A DNA stretch of 32,800 nucleotides, from positions 1 to 32,800 of the forward strand of contig JAOAPR010000253.1 of the NCBI GenBank assembly GCA_025463005.1, written 5' to 3'. The first letter of the stretch is position 1. Every line of letters begins with the position of its first letter. The notes beneath the pieces are model-generated. The model worked only from the letters and a program-made list of their open reading frames with translations, ran no database searches and had not been told where the DNA came from. Shown in pieces: positions 7,935 through 15,175 of the stretch. Source of the DNA: Bryobacterales bacterium (GTDB taxonomy: Bacteria > Acidobacteriota > Terriglobia > Bryobacterales > Bryobacteraceae). The position numbers and the translations under genes are program-made.

Positions 7935-7941
7935 GCCGGAG

Positions 7942-7950
7942 ACTATATCA
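7942..7950 (-). promoter_or_regulatory. Extended -10 of MBL paralogue 1, predicted leaderless start
   Basis: TGATATAGT on the minus strand, with hexamer TATAGT at 7947-7942 and 7 nt to the ATG at 7934. The element is shared with the two other MBL paralogues at identical distance. No Shine-Dalgarno site is present. Confidence 0.62.
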
Positions 7951-7968
7951 AAATTCGACCTGCGGTGG

Positions 7969-8835
7969 TTAGCGCTTCAGCTCGGCCAGCATCCCGTCGA
8001 AGCCGCGCTGGAATTGCAGACCCGTGGGAGCCCATCCGTACTTGTCCTGCACGACCTTGGCGATCTCGTCCCGGCTCTTGTTCTGGCGAAGCATGTCGCT
8101 CACCTCCATGCGCAGCTTTTCGATATTGTTGCGATAGGTGAGCATGTCGGCTTTCTTCGCCACCGGGCCATGGCCCGGAATCACGGTGTCGAAGTCGAGC
8201 TTCATGGCTCCGTCCAGGGTTGCCGGCCATTCCTTCAAGCTGCCGCCCCCGCTGTAGTCGATCAGCGGGCTGGTACCCGCCATTAGATCGCCGGTGTGAA
8301 GGATTCGCAAGGCCGGAAAATACACCATGGCATCCCCGTTCGTGTGGCCACGGCCGAAGTAGCGCATCTGGACTTGTTTGCCGCCTAGAAAGACATCGGT
8401 CTCCTCGGTGAAAACGACGCGCGGCGCGCCGCTCTGTTTGCCCTCAATCATGTTCTTTCGGGCGTTCGCGGTTGAGATGATCTCGGTCGCCGGCGGAAAC
8501 TGCGCATTGCTGCCGGTGTGGTCGCCGTGGTGGTGGGTGTTCAGCACGTACTTCACCGGCTGAGGCGTAACGCTCTTGATCTTCGCCATGATGTCGTTGA
8601 AGTCGTACTCGAACTTGTCATCGACGACGATCACGCCTTCGTTGGTGACGTAAAAGGCCACATTGCCGCCGTCGCCTTCGATCTCGTACAGATCGTCCGT
8701 GATCTTGTTGAGTTTGTTGTTCGCCTGCTTGGCCTGCTGTTTTCCCTGGGGTTGGGGAGCCTGGGTATAGGCGATCCACGCGCAGCCCAACGCGATGAAT
8801 ATTGCAGAAACACGCACCACCAGTGTCCGGCTCAT
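7969..8835 (-). CDS. Secreted metallo-beta-lactamase-fold hydrolase, paralogue 2
   Basis: A 288-residue paralogue of both neighbours with a signal or anchor segment and a complete zinc site: HHHGDH (His101, His103, Asp105, His106), His164, Asp183 in HTGDLM and His222. Long identical blocks with paralogue 1 (QAPQPQGKQQ, THxHGDHTGSN, VDDKFEYDF, LDFDTVIPGHGPV) show recent duplication. The loop after Asp183 (MAGTSPLIDYSGGGSLKEW) instead resembles paralogue 3, so this copy is intermediate in sequence. The stop codon lies 34 nt before paralogue 1, and that gap carries the next promoter element. It is probably periplasmic. The substrate is unknown. Confidence 0.88.
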   Translation of the reverse strand: MSRTLVVRVSAIFIALGCAWIAYTQAPQPQGKQQAKQANNKLNKITDDLYEIEGDGGNVAFYVTNEGVIVVDDKFEYDFNDIMAKIKSVTPQPVKYVLNTHHHGDHTGSNAQFPPATEIISTANARKNMIEGKQSGAPRVVFTEETDVFLGGKQVQMRYFGRGHTNGDAMVYFPALRILHTGDLMAGTSPLIDYSGGGSLKEWPATLDGAMKLDFDTVIPGHGPVAKKADMLTYRNNIEKLRMEVSDMLRQNKSRDEIAKVVQDKYGWAPTGLQFQRGFDGMLAELKR

Positions 8836-8842
8836 GCGGGCT

Positions 8843-8851
8843 AATATATCA
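8843..8851 (-). promoter_or_regulatory. Extended -10 of MBL paralogue 2, predicted leaderless start
   Basis: TGATATATT on the minus strand, with hexamer TATATT at 8848-8843 and 7 nt to the ATG at 8835. Same element and spacing as in the other two paralogues. No Shine-Dalgarno site. Confidence 0.62.
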
Positions 8852-8871
8852 GAAGCTGCGATCGGCCGCTC

Positions 8872-9765
8872 TTACTTCAGCTCGGTCATCATCCCCGGCA
8901 GGCTCCACTGCATGTTGAGGCTTCCGGGCTGCCAGTTATATTCCGCAGTCATCACCTTGGCGACTTCGTCCTGGCTCTTGCCCTGGCGGATCAAGGTCTG
9001 GACGCGCGTTCGCATAGCCTCTGCCTTGTTGCGATAGGTCAGAAGATCGGCCTTCTTCGATACTGGACCGTGCCCGGGAATCACCGTATCGAAATCGAGC
9101 TGTCCCATCACGGTGTCGAGAGTCTTGGTCCATTCGACCAGGCTGCCGCCTCCCGGATAATCGATCAAAGGCGTCGCGGCGGTGAACATATCGCCGGTGT
9201 GGAGCACGCGCAGCGCGGGAAAGTACACGAACGCGTCGCCATTGGTGTGCCCGCGGCCGTAGTATTTCGCCCGAACCTCTTTGCCGCCCAGGAACAGATC
9301 GGTTTCATCGGTGAACGTCACGCGTGCGGGAACCATGTTGGGGGGCGCATTCGACTGCTTCTTCTGCACGATCCCGTCATGCGCATTGCGCGTCGAGATG
9401 ATCTCGGCCAACGAAGAAAAGCGAGTGTTCCCGCCGCTGTGGTCGGCGTGATAATGCGTGCTCAGGATGTATTTCACGGGCTGCGAGGTCACCTTCTTGA
9501 CGTTGGCCATGATCTCGTCATAGTTCTGTTCGAACTTGTCGTCGACCATGATCACGCCTTCATTAGTGATGTAGACGGCCACGTTCCCCGCCCCACCGCC
9601 GTCGATGACGTAAAGATCGTCCGTAATCTTGATGAGGGTAAATGGTGCGGGAGCTTTCGCTTGCGCGGGAGCCTGCTTGCCCTGCGGATTCTGCGTATAG
9701 GCCACCCACGCTCCAGCCAGCGCCAGAAATCCGGCGAATAGCCGTACCACCAATGTCCGTTTCAT
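8872..9765 (-). CDS. Secreted metallo-beta-lactamase-fold hydrolase, paralogue 3
   Basis: The first gene of the tandem cluster encodes 297 residues with a signal or anchor segment. Its zinc site is HYHADH (His104, His106, Asp108, His109), His173, Asp192 and His232. It is the most divergent of the three: HADHSGGN replaces HGDHTGSN, there is an Ala/Pro-rich linker at about 29-41, and a short insert near residue 143 (PNMVPA). The core GRGHTNGD and LDFDTVIPGHGPVSK blocks are unchanged. It lies 75 nt downstream of cpoB on the same strand, but its own -10 element suggests independent transcription. The substrate is unknown. Confidence 0.88.
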   Translation of the reverse strand: MKRTLVVRLFAGFLALAGAWVAYTQNPQGKQAPAQAKAPAPFTLIKITDDLYVIDGGGAGNVAVYITNEGVIMVDDKFEQNYDEIMANVKKVTSQPVKYILSTHYHADHSGGNTRFSSLAEIISTRNAHDGIVQKKQSNAPPNMVPARVTFTDETDLFLGGKEVRAKYYGRGHTNGDAFVYFPALRVLHTGDMFTAATPLIDYPGGGSLVEWTKTLDTVMGQLDFDTVIPGHGPVSKKADLLTYRNKAEAMRTRVQTLIRQGKSQDEVAKVMTAEYNWQPGSLNMQWSLPGMMTELK

Positions 9766-9772
9766 GGAAAGG

Positions 9773-9781
9773 AATATATCA
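9773..9781 (-). promoter_or_regulatory. Extended -10 of MBL paralogue 3, predicted leaderless start
   Basis: TGATATATT on the minus strand, with hexamer TATATT at 9778-9773 and 7 nt to the ATG at 9765. The spacer has no Shine-Dalgarno site. It lies in the 75-nt gap after cpoB. Confidence 0.62.
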
Positions 9782-9840
9782 GATCCGGCCAGGCTACCGC
9801 TCGGAAGACCTTCAGAGCCGCTACAGGAATGGAGCGGTTC

Positions 9841-10743
9841 TCATTTGGTGCGCTTCTTGCCATTGTTCAAGGGAGGGCGCGCCGGGCTACTCAGCTCCCT
9901 CAAGTACTGCCTCGCCTGAGCGACCTTGTCGTCGGTGGGATACTTCGCGATGAACGCAGTGAATTCCTTCTTCGCCTCGACATTGCGGTCAAGCTTCATC
10001 AGGGCGACGGCCTTGCCGTACAACGCGTCGCGCGTGATGGGATTCTCCTGATAACGCTCCAGCACAGCGTCGTAGGCCTTGACGGAGTCCTCGTACTGCT
10101 GGCCGCGGTCATAGATCACGCCCATGTAGTATTGCGCCTTGGGCGCATTTTCCGCCGACGTCGGAAACTGCGCGATGAACGCACGAAACTCATCCATGGC
10201 GAGCTGGTTCTGGCCGCTCCTGAAATCGCGCTCGGCGGCTTGGAAAGCCACATCTGCGGAGGCGCCCGCGGTGGTTCCAGCACCTGGTCCGGCGGCCGAC
10301 GGCGGCGGAGCGGCGGGCGGAGCGCTCAACGTTTTCACGTTATTCAGGATTTCAGTCAGCTTCTCGTCGTTTCTGGCCAGCCGGCGGGTCAGCTCATCCA
10401 TGGTGGTTTGCAGCGCGCCGAACGACTGGGACATCTGGTCCACCCTGGTGCTCATCGAGGTGATCGGTTGCACCAGTTTGTCCTGTTGCGCGGCCACCGC
10501 GGACGTCATCGTTTGCTGCAGCGCGCCCAGGCTCGCCACCAGCTTCGAGTTTGCATCCAACGTCTGTTTCAACAGCGCTTCCAGTTCGGCGTTTTTCTGG
10601 TCCTGCGCGTCTTTAGACTGCCGGATCTGGTTCTGGAGCTGCGCGACATCCCGCTGCACTTCCCGAATCAGATCCTTTTCCGACTGGGCCTGGAGCAGCC
10701 CACCCAGCATGAACCCGGATACCAGCAAGCGTGAAAACTTCAT
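9841..10743 (-). CDS. cpoB: CpoB/YbgF-like cell-division coordinator (Tol-Pal system)
   Basis: A 300-residue periplasmic protein with a signal peptide, a long coiled-coil region (about 25-140, rich in Gln, Asp, Glu and Lys heptads), an Ala/Pro/Gly linker (about 145-170) and three C-terminal TPR-like repeats (for example FRSGQNQLAMDEFRAFIAQFP). In characterised bacteria this architecture, at the end of the tol-pal operon, coordinates outer-membrane constriction with peptidoglycan synthesis. The ATG at 10743 is preferred over the GTG at 10746 because AGGAGA lies 7 nt upstream of it. The gene is separated from pal by a short gap with a strong hairpin, so its expression may be tuned separately. 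Confidence 0.88.
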   Translation of the reverse strand: MKFSRLLVSGFMLGGLLQAQSEKDLIREVQRDVAQLQNQIRQSKDAQDQKNAELEALLKQTLDANSKLVASLGALQQTMTSAVAAQQDKLVQPITSMSTRVDQMSQSFGALQTTMDELTRRLARNDEKLTEILNNVKTLSAPPAAPPPSAAGPGAGTTAGASADVAFQAAERDFRSGQNQLAMDEFRAFIAQFPTSAENAPKAQYYMGVIYDRGQQYEDSVKAYDAVLERYQENPITRDALYGKAVALMKLDRNVEAKKEFTAFIAKYPTDDKVAQARQYLRELSSPARPPLNNGKKRTK

Positions 10744-10772
10744 CACGTTTTCTCCTTTGCCAAATGCATTCA

Positions 10773-10797
10773 GAAGGACGGCTCGCAGCCGTCCTTC
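10773..10797 (-). terminator. Intercistronic hairpin between pal and cpoB
   Basis: A perfect 11-bp stem (GAAGGACGGCT / AGCCGTCCTTC) with a 3-nt loop lies 15 nt after the pal stop and about 30 nt before the cpoB start. No T-run follows it, so it is not a classical intrinsic terminator. It may act as a partial terminator or an mRNA-stabilising element that sets a lower cpoB level than pal. Confidence 0.6.
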
Positions 10798-10812
10798 GGT
10801 TTCTCTCGCGCG

Positions 10813-11610
10813 CTATTGGCCCGCTGACATGTGGTCGCGGCGGTTGCGCTGATAGCACGCTTCGTTTGCGTCCGTGCACTGCGGGCGTTCCTTGCCGTAA
10901 CTGATGGTCCGGATCCGGTTCGCAGGCAAGCCCTGCTGGACGTAATAATCCTTGAGGCTGGTGGCCCGGCGATCGCCCAGACCCAGGTTGTACTCAGCCG
11001 ACCCGCGCTCGTCGCAATGTCCCTCGATCAGCACACTGAAGTTGGGATCCTGGGCGAAGATGCGCTTGAGCAGCTCGGCATTTGCCATGGCGGAGCGCAC
11101 CGCGTCGGCGCGCAAATCGCTCATGTCGTAATCGAAATAGATATCCTGCGCCTCGCGACTCAGCATGTCCGCGCTCGAGATGGTGACCGTCGGCTTGGGC
11201 TTGGGCGGCGGTGGCGGAGGCGGAGCATTCACCGTCACCGTGACCGAACGCGTATCCATCCCTCCGGATCCGCTCGCTGTGAGCGTGTACGTGGTCGAAT
11301 TACCCGGGGACACTTGCCGGGTCCCGTTGGCCTGAATGGCTCCCACGCCCTGATCGATCGACATATTGGTCGCATTCGCGACAGTCCATCGCAAGGTCGA
11401 CGACTGGCCGCGCTCGAGGGTTGCTGGTTCGGCTGCGAAGGTGTCGATGCGAGGAGGCTGCGGCTTGGGCGGAGGTGGTGGCGGCTCCTCGACCTTCGGC
11501 GGCGGCGGGGGCGGAGCCGACGCCGCTACCTTCTTCTTACATCCGGCGGCTGCCAGCAAAAGCGTGGCGGCGAACACCGCTGCACTCAGTGTTCTGATGT
11601 TCATTCGCAT
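10813..11610 (-). CDS. pal: Peptidoglycan-associated lipoprotein Pal with an inserted Ig-like domain
   Basis: A 265-residue outer-membrane lipoprotein with lipobox Cys24 (AAAGC). Order of parts: proline-rich linker (33-53), an Ig-like domain (about 54-128; RIDTFAAEPATLERGQSSTL to RSVTVTV), a second proline-rich linker (130-140), then the OmpA-type peptidoglycan-binding domain (about 155-262) with the hallmark GHCDERGSAEYNLGLGDRRA and a C-terminal NRRDH. Ordinary Pal is about 170 residues and has no Ig-like domain. The first ATG is at 11610, but a second ATG at 11604 has AGGA 5 nt upstream and may be the true start. It sits between tolB and cpoB in the operon. Confidence 0.92.
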   Translation of the reverse strand: MRMNIRTLSAAVFAATLLLAAAGCKKKVAASAPPPPPPKVEEPPPPPPKPQPPRIDTFAAEPATLERGQSSTLRWTVANATNMSIDQGVGAIQANGTRQVSPGNSTTYTLTASGSGGMDTRSVTVTVNAPPPPPPPKPKPTVTISSADMLSREAQDIYFDYDMSDLRADAVRSAMANAELLKRIFAQDPNFSVLIEGHCDERGSAEYNLGLGDRRATSLKDYYVQQGLPANRIRTISYGKERPQCTDANEACYQRNRRDHMSAGQ

Positions 11611-11662
11611 CCTATGTTCTCATGGCCTCCCTGAAAATTTCGATCACAACTGACTGCTGATT

Positions 11663-13009
11663 TCATTCAATTCCCTTCGCCCATACGGGCTGGATGTTGT
11701 TCCCTTGCGTGGTGAGCTGTTTGACGTTGGTTCCGTCCGCCAGCATCGTATAAAGCTGCGTGACGCGTCCGCGCATGGACGAGAACACCAGGTGAACTCC
11801 GTCCGGCGCCCACCACGGATTCTCGTTCCTTCCGCTGTTGCTCGTCAACTGCACATACTTACGATCGGCGATATCCATTACGAAAATGTTGAAATTGCCG
11901 GGCTCATAACCGCGCGTCCAGCAGAACGCGATATGGTGTCCATCCGGGCTCCACGAAGGATTGGCGACGTCGCCTTCACCGGTCGTGAGCATTTCGCGGT
12001 CGGTCCCGTCCAGATTCATGCGCCAGAGCTGCTGATGCCCGGATCGCCCCGAGATGAATAGCAGGTCGCTGCCGGTTTTCGGATTGACCCGCGGCGAGAC
12101 CTCGATCGCACGCACGTTAGAGATCCGCCGCATGCCACCGCCATCGATCCCGGCCATCATGAGCTGCAGCCATCCGTCTACGGTCGCGGCAAATAAGATG
12201 TTCTTCCCGTCAGGCGTGAACTCCGGCGTCGCAACCGCGGAAGAAACCGGATTCACGAAGGTCTGGCGGCGGCTGGTATCGGCAGTGTGGATCCGGATCT
12301 GCGGATTGCCGCCTGCATAGGTCATAAAAGCAAACAGCTTCCCATCCGCGGATACGGCGGGTTGACTGGTGCTTGAACCATAGCGGGTTAATTGCTTCTG
12401 GTTGGACCCGTCGTAGTCCATGGACCAGATTTCCTTGATCGGGCTGCCGCCCGTGCGATCGGAAGCGAAATAGATCTTGGTGCCGGACAGTGTCGCGATG
12501 CCCAGTTGGCGGAGAATATCCGCTGCGAATTCTCGCGCGACCTTTTTCGCGCCGTCATTGCTCAAGGCCCCGTAATAGCGGTTTCCAAACACCTGGGCGC
12601 TCTGCACGCTCGGTTGCCCCAGGTTGAAGAAAAAGCCGTACAGCAGGATTTGATTGTCCTGAACCGCGGTATATCCAAACGCCAGGTAGTTTGCGCCGAC
12701 CGGAGGCCGTGTCCAGATCGAGAACAAGGCTGGCGGTTTGAAATCGCTGGGCTGCTGCGGGACCTCCAGCGGGTACGAAGTTTTCGGCGCCAACCGAAGC
12801 TGGCCGGTGTTGTCCAGCTCGTCCCATAAGGTCTTGTTGAACTGGTCCATGTACTGCTGCGCAGCGCCCGAGCCGTGCATATCAGCGACCGCGATCACGG
12901 GGCGATCCCCCTTGATGATTTCGATCCGAGCGTCCTGCGCGCCGAGCACGATCGCGCCGACCAGCACTGCGGCCAGCGCGGAGAAAACGGCGATATGTCT
13001 TGTTTTCAT
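11663..13009 (-). CDS. tolB: TolB, periplasmic beta-propeller of the Tol-Pal system
   Basis: This 448-residue protein has a signal peptide (cleavage near LGAQ, residue 25), an N-terminal alpha/beta domain (about 30-165) and a six-bladed propeller of repeated units such as IYFASDRTGG, LFAFMTYAGG, LLFISGRSGHQQLW and LVFSSMRGRV, the WD40-like blades typical of TolB. It binds Pal and links the outer membrane to the inner-membrane TolQRA motor. The ATG overlaps the stop of the upstream TonB/TolA-like gene as ATGA, so the two are translationally coupled. The propeller is complete up to the last residues (NNIQPVWAKGIE). Confidence 0.93.
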   Translation of the reverse strand: MKTRHIAVFSALAAVLVGAIVLGAQDARIEIIKGDRPVIAVADMHGSGAAQQYMDQFNKTLWDELDNTGQLRLAPKTSYPLEVPQQPSDFKPPALFSIWTRPPVGANYLAFGYTAVQDNQILLYGFFFNLGQPSVQSAQVFGNRYYGALSNDGAKKVAREFAADILRQLGIATLSGTKIYFASDRTGGSPIKEIWSMDYDGSNQKQLTRYGSSTSQPAVSADGKLFAFMTYAGGNPQIRIHTADTSRRQTFVNPVSSAVATPEFTPDGKNILFAATVDGWLQLMMAGIDGGGMRRISNVRAIEVSPRVNPKTGSDLLFISGRSGHQQLWRMNLDGTDREMLTTGEGDVANPSWSPDGHHIAFCWTRGYEPGNFNIFVMDIADRKYVQLTSNSGRNENPWWAPDGVHLVFSSMRGRVTQLYTMLADGTNVKQLTTQGNNIQPVWAKGIE

Positions 13010-13797
13010 CGTTTCAGCTCAAACACAATCTCGAATGTGGCCGAATTCCGCTCGAACGCTTGCGGTAGAGGCGGAAACGGGCTTGATTCCAGGATCGCTC
13101 GTCGCGCGGAGAAATCCAAGGTTGAAATCCCGCTGCTCTGCAGTACGCGCAGCGCACCGATGGTGCCGTCGCGCCGGATTTCGAAATCCACGATCACCTG
13201 CGGCGCCGTGCGGATACTGGCGTCCACATCGCCTGTGCGCCAGTGCTGCGTCACCAGTTGCTGGATCCGCTGCGAATATTCGCCGAAGCGCGTACCTAGT
13301 GTGGTATTCGCGCCCATGCCGATCAGCCCCGCGCCGGATTTCTCGGCATACAGCGGATTCGAAACCGCCGGCGCTTGCTGCGACTTGATCTTGTTAGGAT
13401 CCAGCTCGTCGAAGGATTTGAAGCGGCGAGGCTGCGGCTGGGTTTCCACTTTCGCGCGTAGTTGCTTGGCGGTCTTGCTCTTGAGCGCGATCGCGTCCTT
13501 GGGCGGTGGAGGCTCCCTCTTCACCTGCTCCGGTTTGGGCGGGGGCTGCGGCACTTCCGATTTCGTGTCGTGAGCCACCGGATTCTCCGGGCCGCTGTGC
13601 GCCAGAGGAATCGATTTCACCGTCTCGATACCAACCGACGCGCCTCCCGCATTAGGATCGCCGAATGATTCGCGATGCCCGGCAATCCACGCGTAGGTGA
13701 TCAAGCCGCCCAGCACCGAGAGATGCAGCACCAACGCCCCCGTAAAAGGTCCACGGAGGGACTCGCGCTGATCCAGGATGTCGGCGTGCCCTGTCAC
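13006..13797 (-). CDS. TolA/TonB-like protein with C-terminal TonB domain
   Basis: 263 residues: a short cytoplasmic N-terminus, one transmembrane helix (about 18-40), a Pro/Lys/Glu-rich periplasmic spacer (about 80-125) and a TonB-type C-terminal domain (about 170-263; VIVDFEIRRDGTIGALRVLQSSG ends in FPPLP). In the tol-pal context it fills the TolA position between tolR and tolB, transmitting energy from TolQR to TolB-Pal. The spacer is much shorter than the long helix of E. coli TolA, so the protein looks more like TonB in build. It starts at a GTG at 13797, 10 nt after tolR stops. TolA function is inferred from position. Confidence 0.87.
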   Translation of the reverse strand: MTGHADILDQRESLRGPFTGALVLHLSVLGGLITYAWIAGHRESFGDPNAGGASVGIETVKSIPLAHSGPENPVAHDTKSEVPQPPPKPEQVKREPPPPKDAIALKSKTAKQLRAKVETQPQPRRFKSFDELDPNKIKSQQAPAVSNPLYAEKSGAGLIGMGANTTLGTRFGEYSQRIQQLVTQHWRTGDVDASIRTAPQVIVDFEIRRDGTIGALRVLQSSGISTLDFSARRAILESSPFPPLPQAFERNSATFEIVFELKR

Positions 13798-13807
13798 TTT
13801 CTTGGAT

Positions 13808-14251
13808 TCACTTCCTTCGATCCTCAGGCTTGGTGACTACCTTCTGCTTCAGCTTAGCTTCATCCAGGGCGCTGATCACTTGAGCGAAGTCGCCCCAGGT
13901 CAGTTCCTTGTCGCCCTTCACATAAACCGTATCTTGATCTTTGAAGCGGCGTCTGACTTCCTTGCCGAGGTTATTGATATTGACCTTTGATTCATTGAGA
14001 TACAGTGTCCCATCGCGCGCCATACTCACCACCGGATGATCTTCCGTGGTGTCCCGCACCTGTTTTACCTGAGGAACATCGATATTGAGCCCAAACTCCA
14101 TGACGCTGGCCGTGACCATAAAGATGATGAGCAGTACAAGAACTACGTCCACCAGCGGGACCACGTTCATCTCGGAAAGGACTCCGATCTGCGAACGCCA
14201 CCGGCCGCGTCCTAGCCGGCTGCCGTTCGATCCCATCCCGGAAAACGCCAT
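13808..14251 (-). CDS. tolR: TolR/ExbD-family proton-channel subunit
   Basis: 147 residues with a short basic N-terminus, one transmembrane helix (about 29-48) and a periplasmic domain. The helix contains NVVPLVDVVLVLLIIFMVTA with the conserved ion-carrying Asp35. Together with TolQ it uses the proton gradient to drive the TolA-like protein. Sequence alone does not separate TolR from ExbD. The tolB-pal neighbours decide for TolR. It begins 13 nt after tolQ. Confidence 0.92.
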   Translation of the reverse strand: MAFSGMGSNGSRLGRGRWRSQIGVLSEMNVVPLVDVVLVLLIIFMVTASVMEFGLNIDVPQVKQVRDTTEDHPVVSMARDGTLYLNESKVNINNLGKEVRRRFKDQDTVYVKGDKELTWGDFAQVISALDEAKLKQKVVTKPEDRRK

Positions 14252-14264
14252 CTGTAGCTCCTAC

Positions 14265-14954
14265 TTACGGACCTTCGACGGTTCGCTCAGCAACGTTCAG
14301 GAACTCCAGCGAGAAATCTTCCAGTCGCTGGCCGAACTCCTTGATCGCGTTGTTGAAATAGTTGTAGGCAATCGCGGCTGGAATAGCCGCTCCCAAGCCC
14401 AGCGCTGTGGCCACCAGGGCGCTGGCGATGCCCGGCGCCACTGCCCGCATGCTGGTCGAACCAGCCAACCCTAGGCCGGTGAACGCATCAATGATCCCCA
14501 GCACGGTGCCGAACAGGCCGATGAACGGGCACACCGCAGCCGCCGTGGCCAGCCAGTTCATGTTCCGCTCCAGCCGCGTGATTTCCTCGCTGATGCCCAT
14601 TTGCAGGCTCCGCTCGAGGGCCACCAGGTTGGTCAGCTTGGAGCGCGACGCCATCTGGCGGCTGAGTTCGCTATATCCGAAGTCGAAGACCGTCACCAGC
14701 GGAGCCGCCCGGAATTGCTCCACCGCGGCGGCCACTGCATCCAGACGGCTGGACTTGCGAAAGGCCTTCAGAAATCGCTGGTTAGCCCGTCGTCCCCGCC
14801 GGAATCCGCCCAGCTTCGAGAAAATGATCGTGAACGAAAGCAGTGAAAATCCCAAGAGAATAATCATCACTGCCAATGGAACCGGCTGCGAGGCGCCCAC
14901 TAACTCCCAAAAGTTCACCTGTAGCAGTAAGCCGTTCCAGTGTGGCAGCGTCAA
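14265..14954 (-). CDS. tolQ: TolQ/ExbB-family proton-channel subunit
   Basis: 229 residues with three transmembrane helices (about 25-45, 135-160 and 178-198). The conserved block between helices 2 and 3 is present: WLATAAAVCPFIGLFGTVLGI and MRAVAPGIASALVATALGLG. It forms the inner-membrane motor with TolR. The annotated start is a TTG at 14954, with no ATG or GTG nearby in frame and only a weak upstream AAGG. It is the first gene of the six-gene tol-pal operon, and its likely promoter lies in the divergent gap with recN. Confidence 0.9.
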   Translation of the reverse strand: MTLPHWNGLLLQVNFWELVGASQPVPLAVMIILLGFSLLSFTIIFSKLGGFRRGRRANQRFLKAFRKSSRLDAVAAAVEQFRAAPLVTVFDFGYSELSRQMASRSKLTNLVALERSLQMGISEEITRLERNMNWLATAAAVCPFIGLFGTVLGIIDAFTGLGLAGSTSMRAVAPGIASALVATALGLGAAIPAAIAYNYFNNAIKEFGQRLEDFSLEFLNVAERTVEGP

Positions 14955-15015
14955 CCCGGTAAATTCCCTTCTCTCTGCCGGCCCCGCCGCGCTCCGCGGC
15001 GCGCACCTATTTCCA

Positions 15016-15046
15016 ATTGTAAACGAGACGCCCCTGAAACATGCAA
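15016..15046 (-). promoter_or_regulatory. Possible tolQ operon promoter
   Basis: On the minus strand a TTGCAT (15041-15046) and a TACAAT (15016-15021) are 19 nt apart, longer than the usual 17. The leader to the TTG start is about 55 nt and carries a small GCCGCG/CGCGGC hairpin (14986-15000). Confidence 0.35.
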
Positions 15047-15088
15047 GTTAAAAAATGTTTTTTACCTCGCTTTGGCGGCTCCTTGCCA

Positions 15089-15128
15089 GTCGCGGTTCGG
15101 TGCAGGTCGCGGTTCGGCGCACCGAACC
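15089..15128. repeat. Direct repeat with overlapping inverted repeat upstream of recN
   Basis: A 12-bp direct repeat GTCGCGGTTCGG occurs at 15089-15100 and 15106-15117. The sequence GCACCGAACC at 15119-15128 is the exact reverse complement of 15094-15103, and its last 7 bases also complement the second copy (15111-15117), so two mutually exclusive hairpins are possible. It lies 34 bp upstream of the recN -10 box and could be an operator. Confidence 0.6.
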
Positions 15129-15161
15129 ACGAGTGCCAGCAAGTGGCCAGCCGCACTACTT

Positions 15162-15167
15162 TATAAT
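15162..15167 (+). promoter_or_regulatory. -10 box of recN, predicted leaderless start
   Basis: A perfect TATAAT ends 8 nt before the GTG start of recN at 15176. The spacer has no Shine-Dalgarno site, and no good -35 is visible 16-18 nt upstream. Confidence 0.55.
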
Positions 15168-15175
15168 CGGTTCCA

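Noticed and set aside
9829-10734. 301-residue plus-strand frame opposite cpoB
   Set aside because: The minus-strand cpoB has a signal peptide, coiled coil, TPRs and an AGGAGA site. The plus frame has only low-complexity Arg/Leu/Gly.
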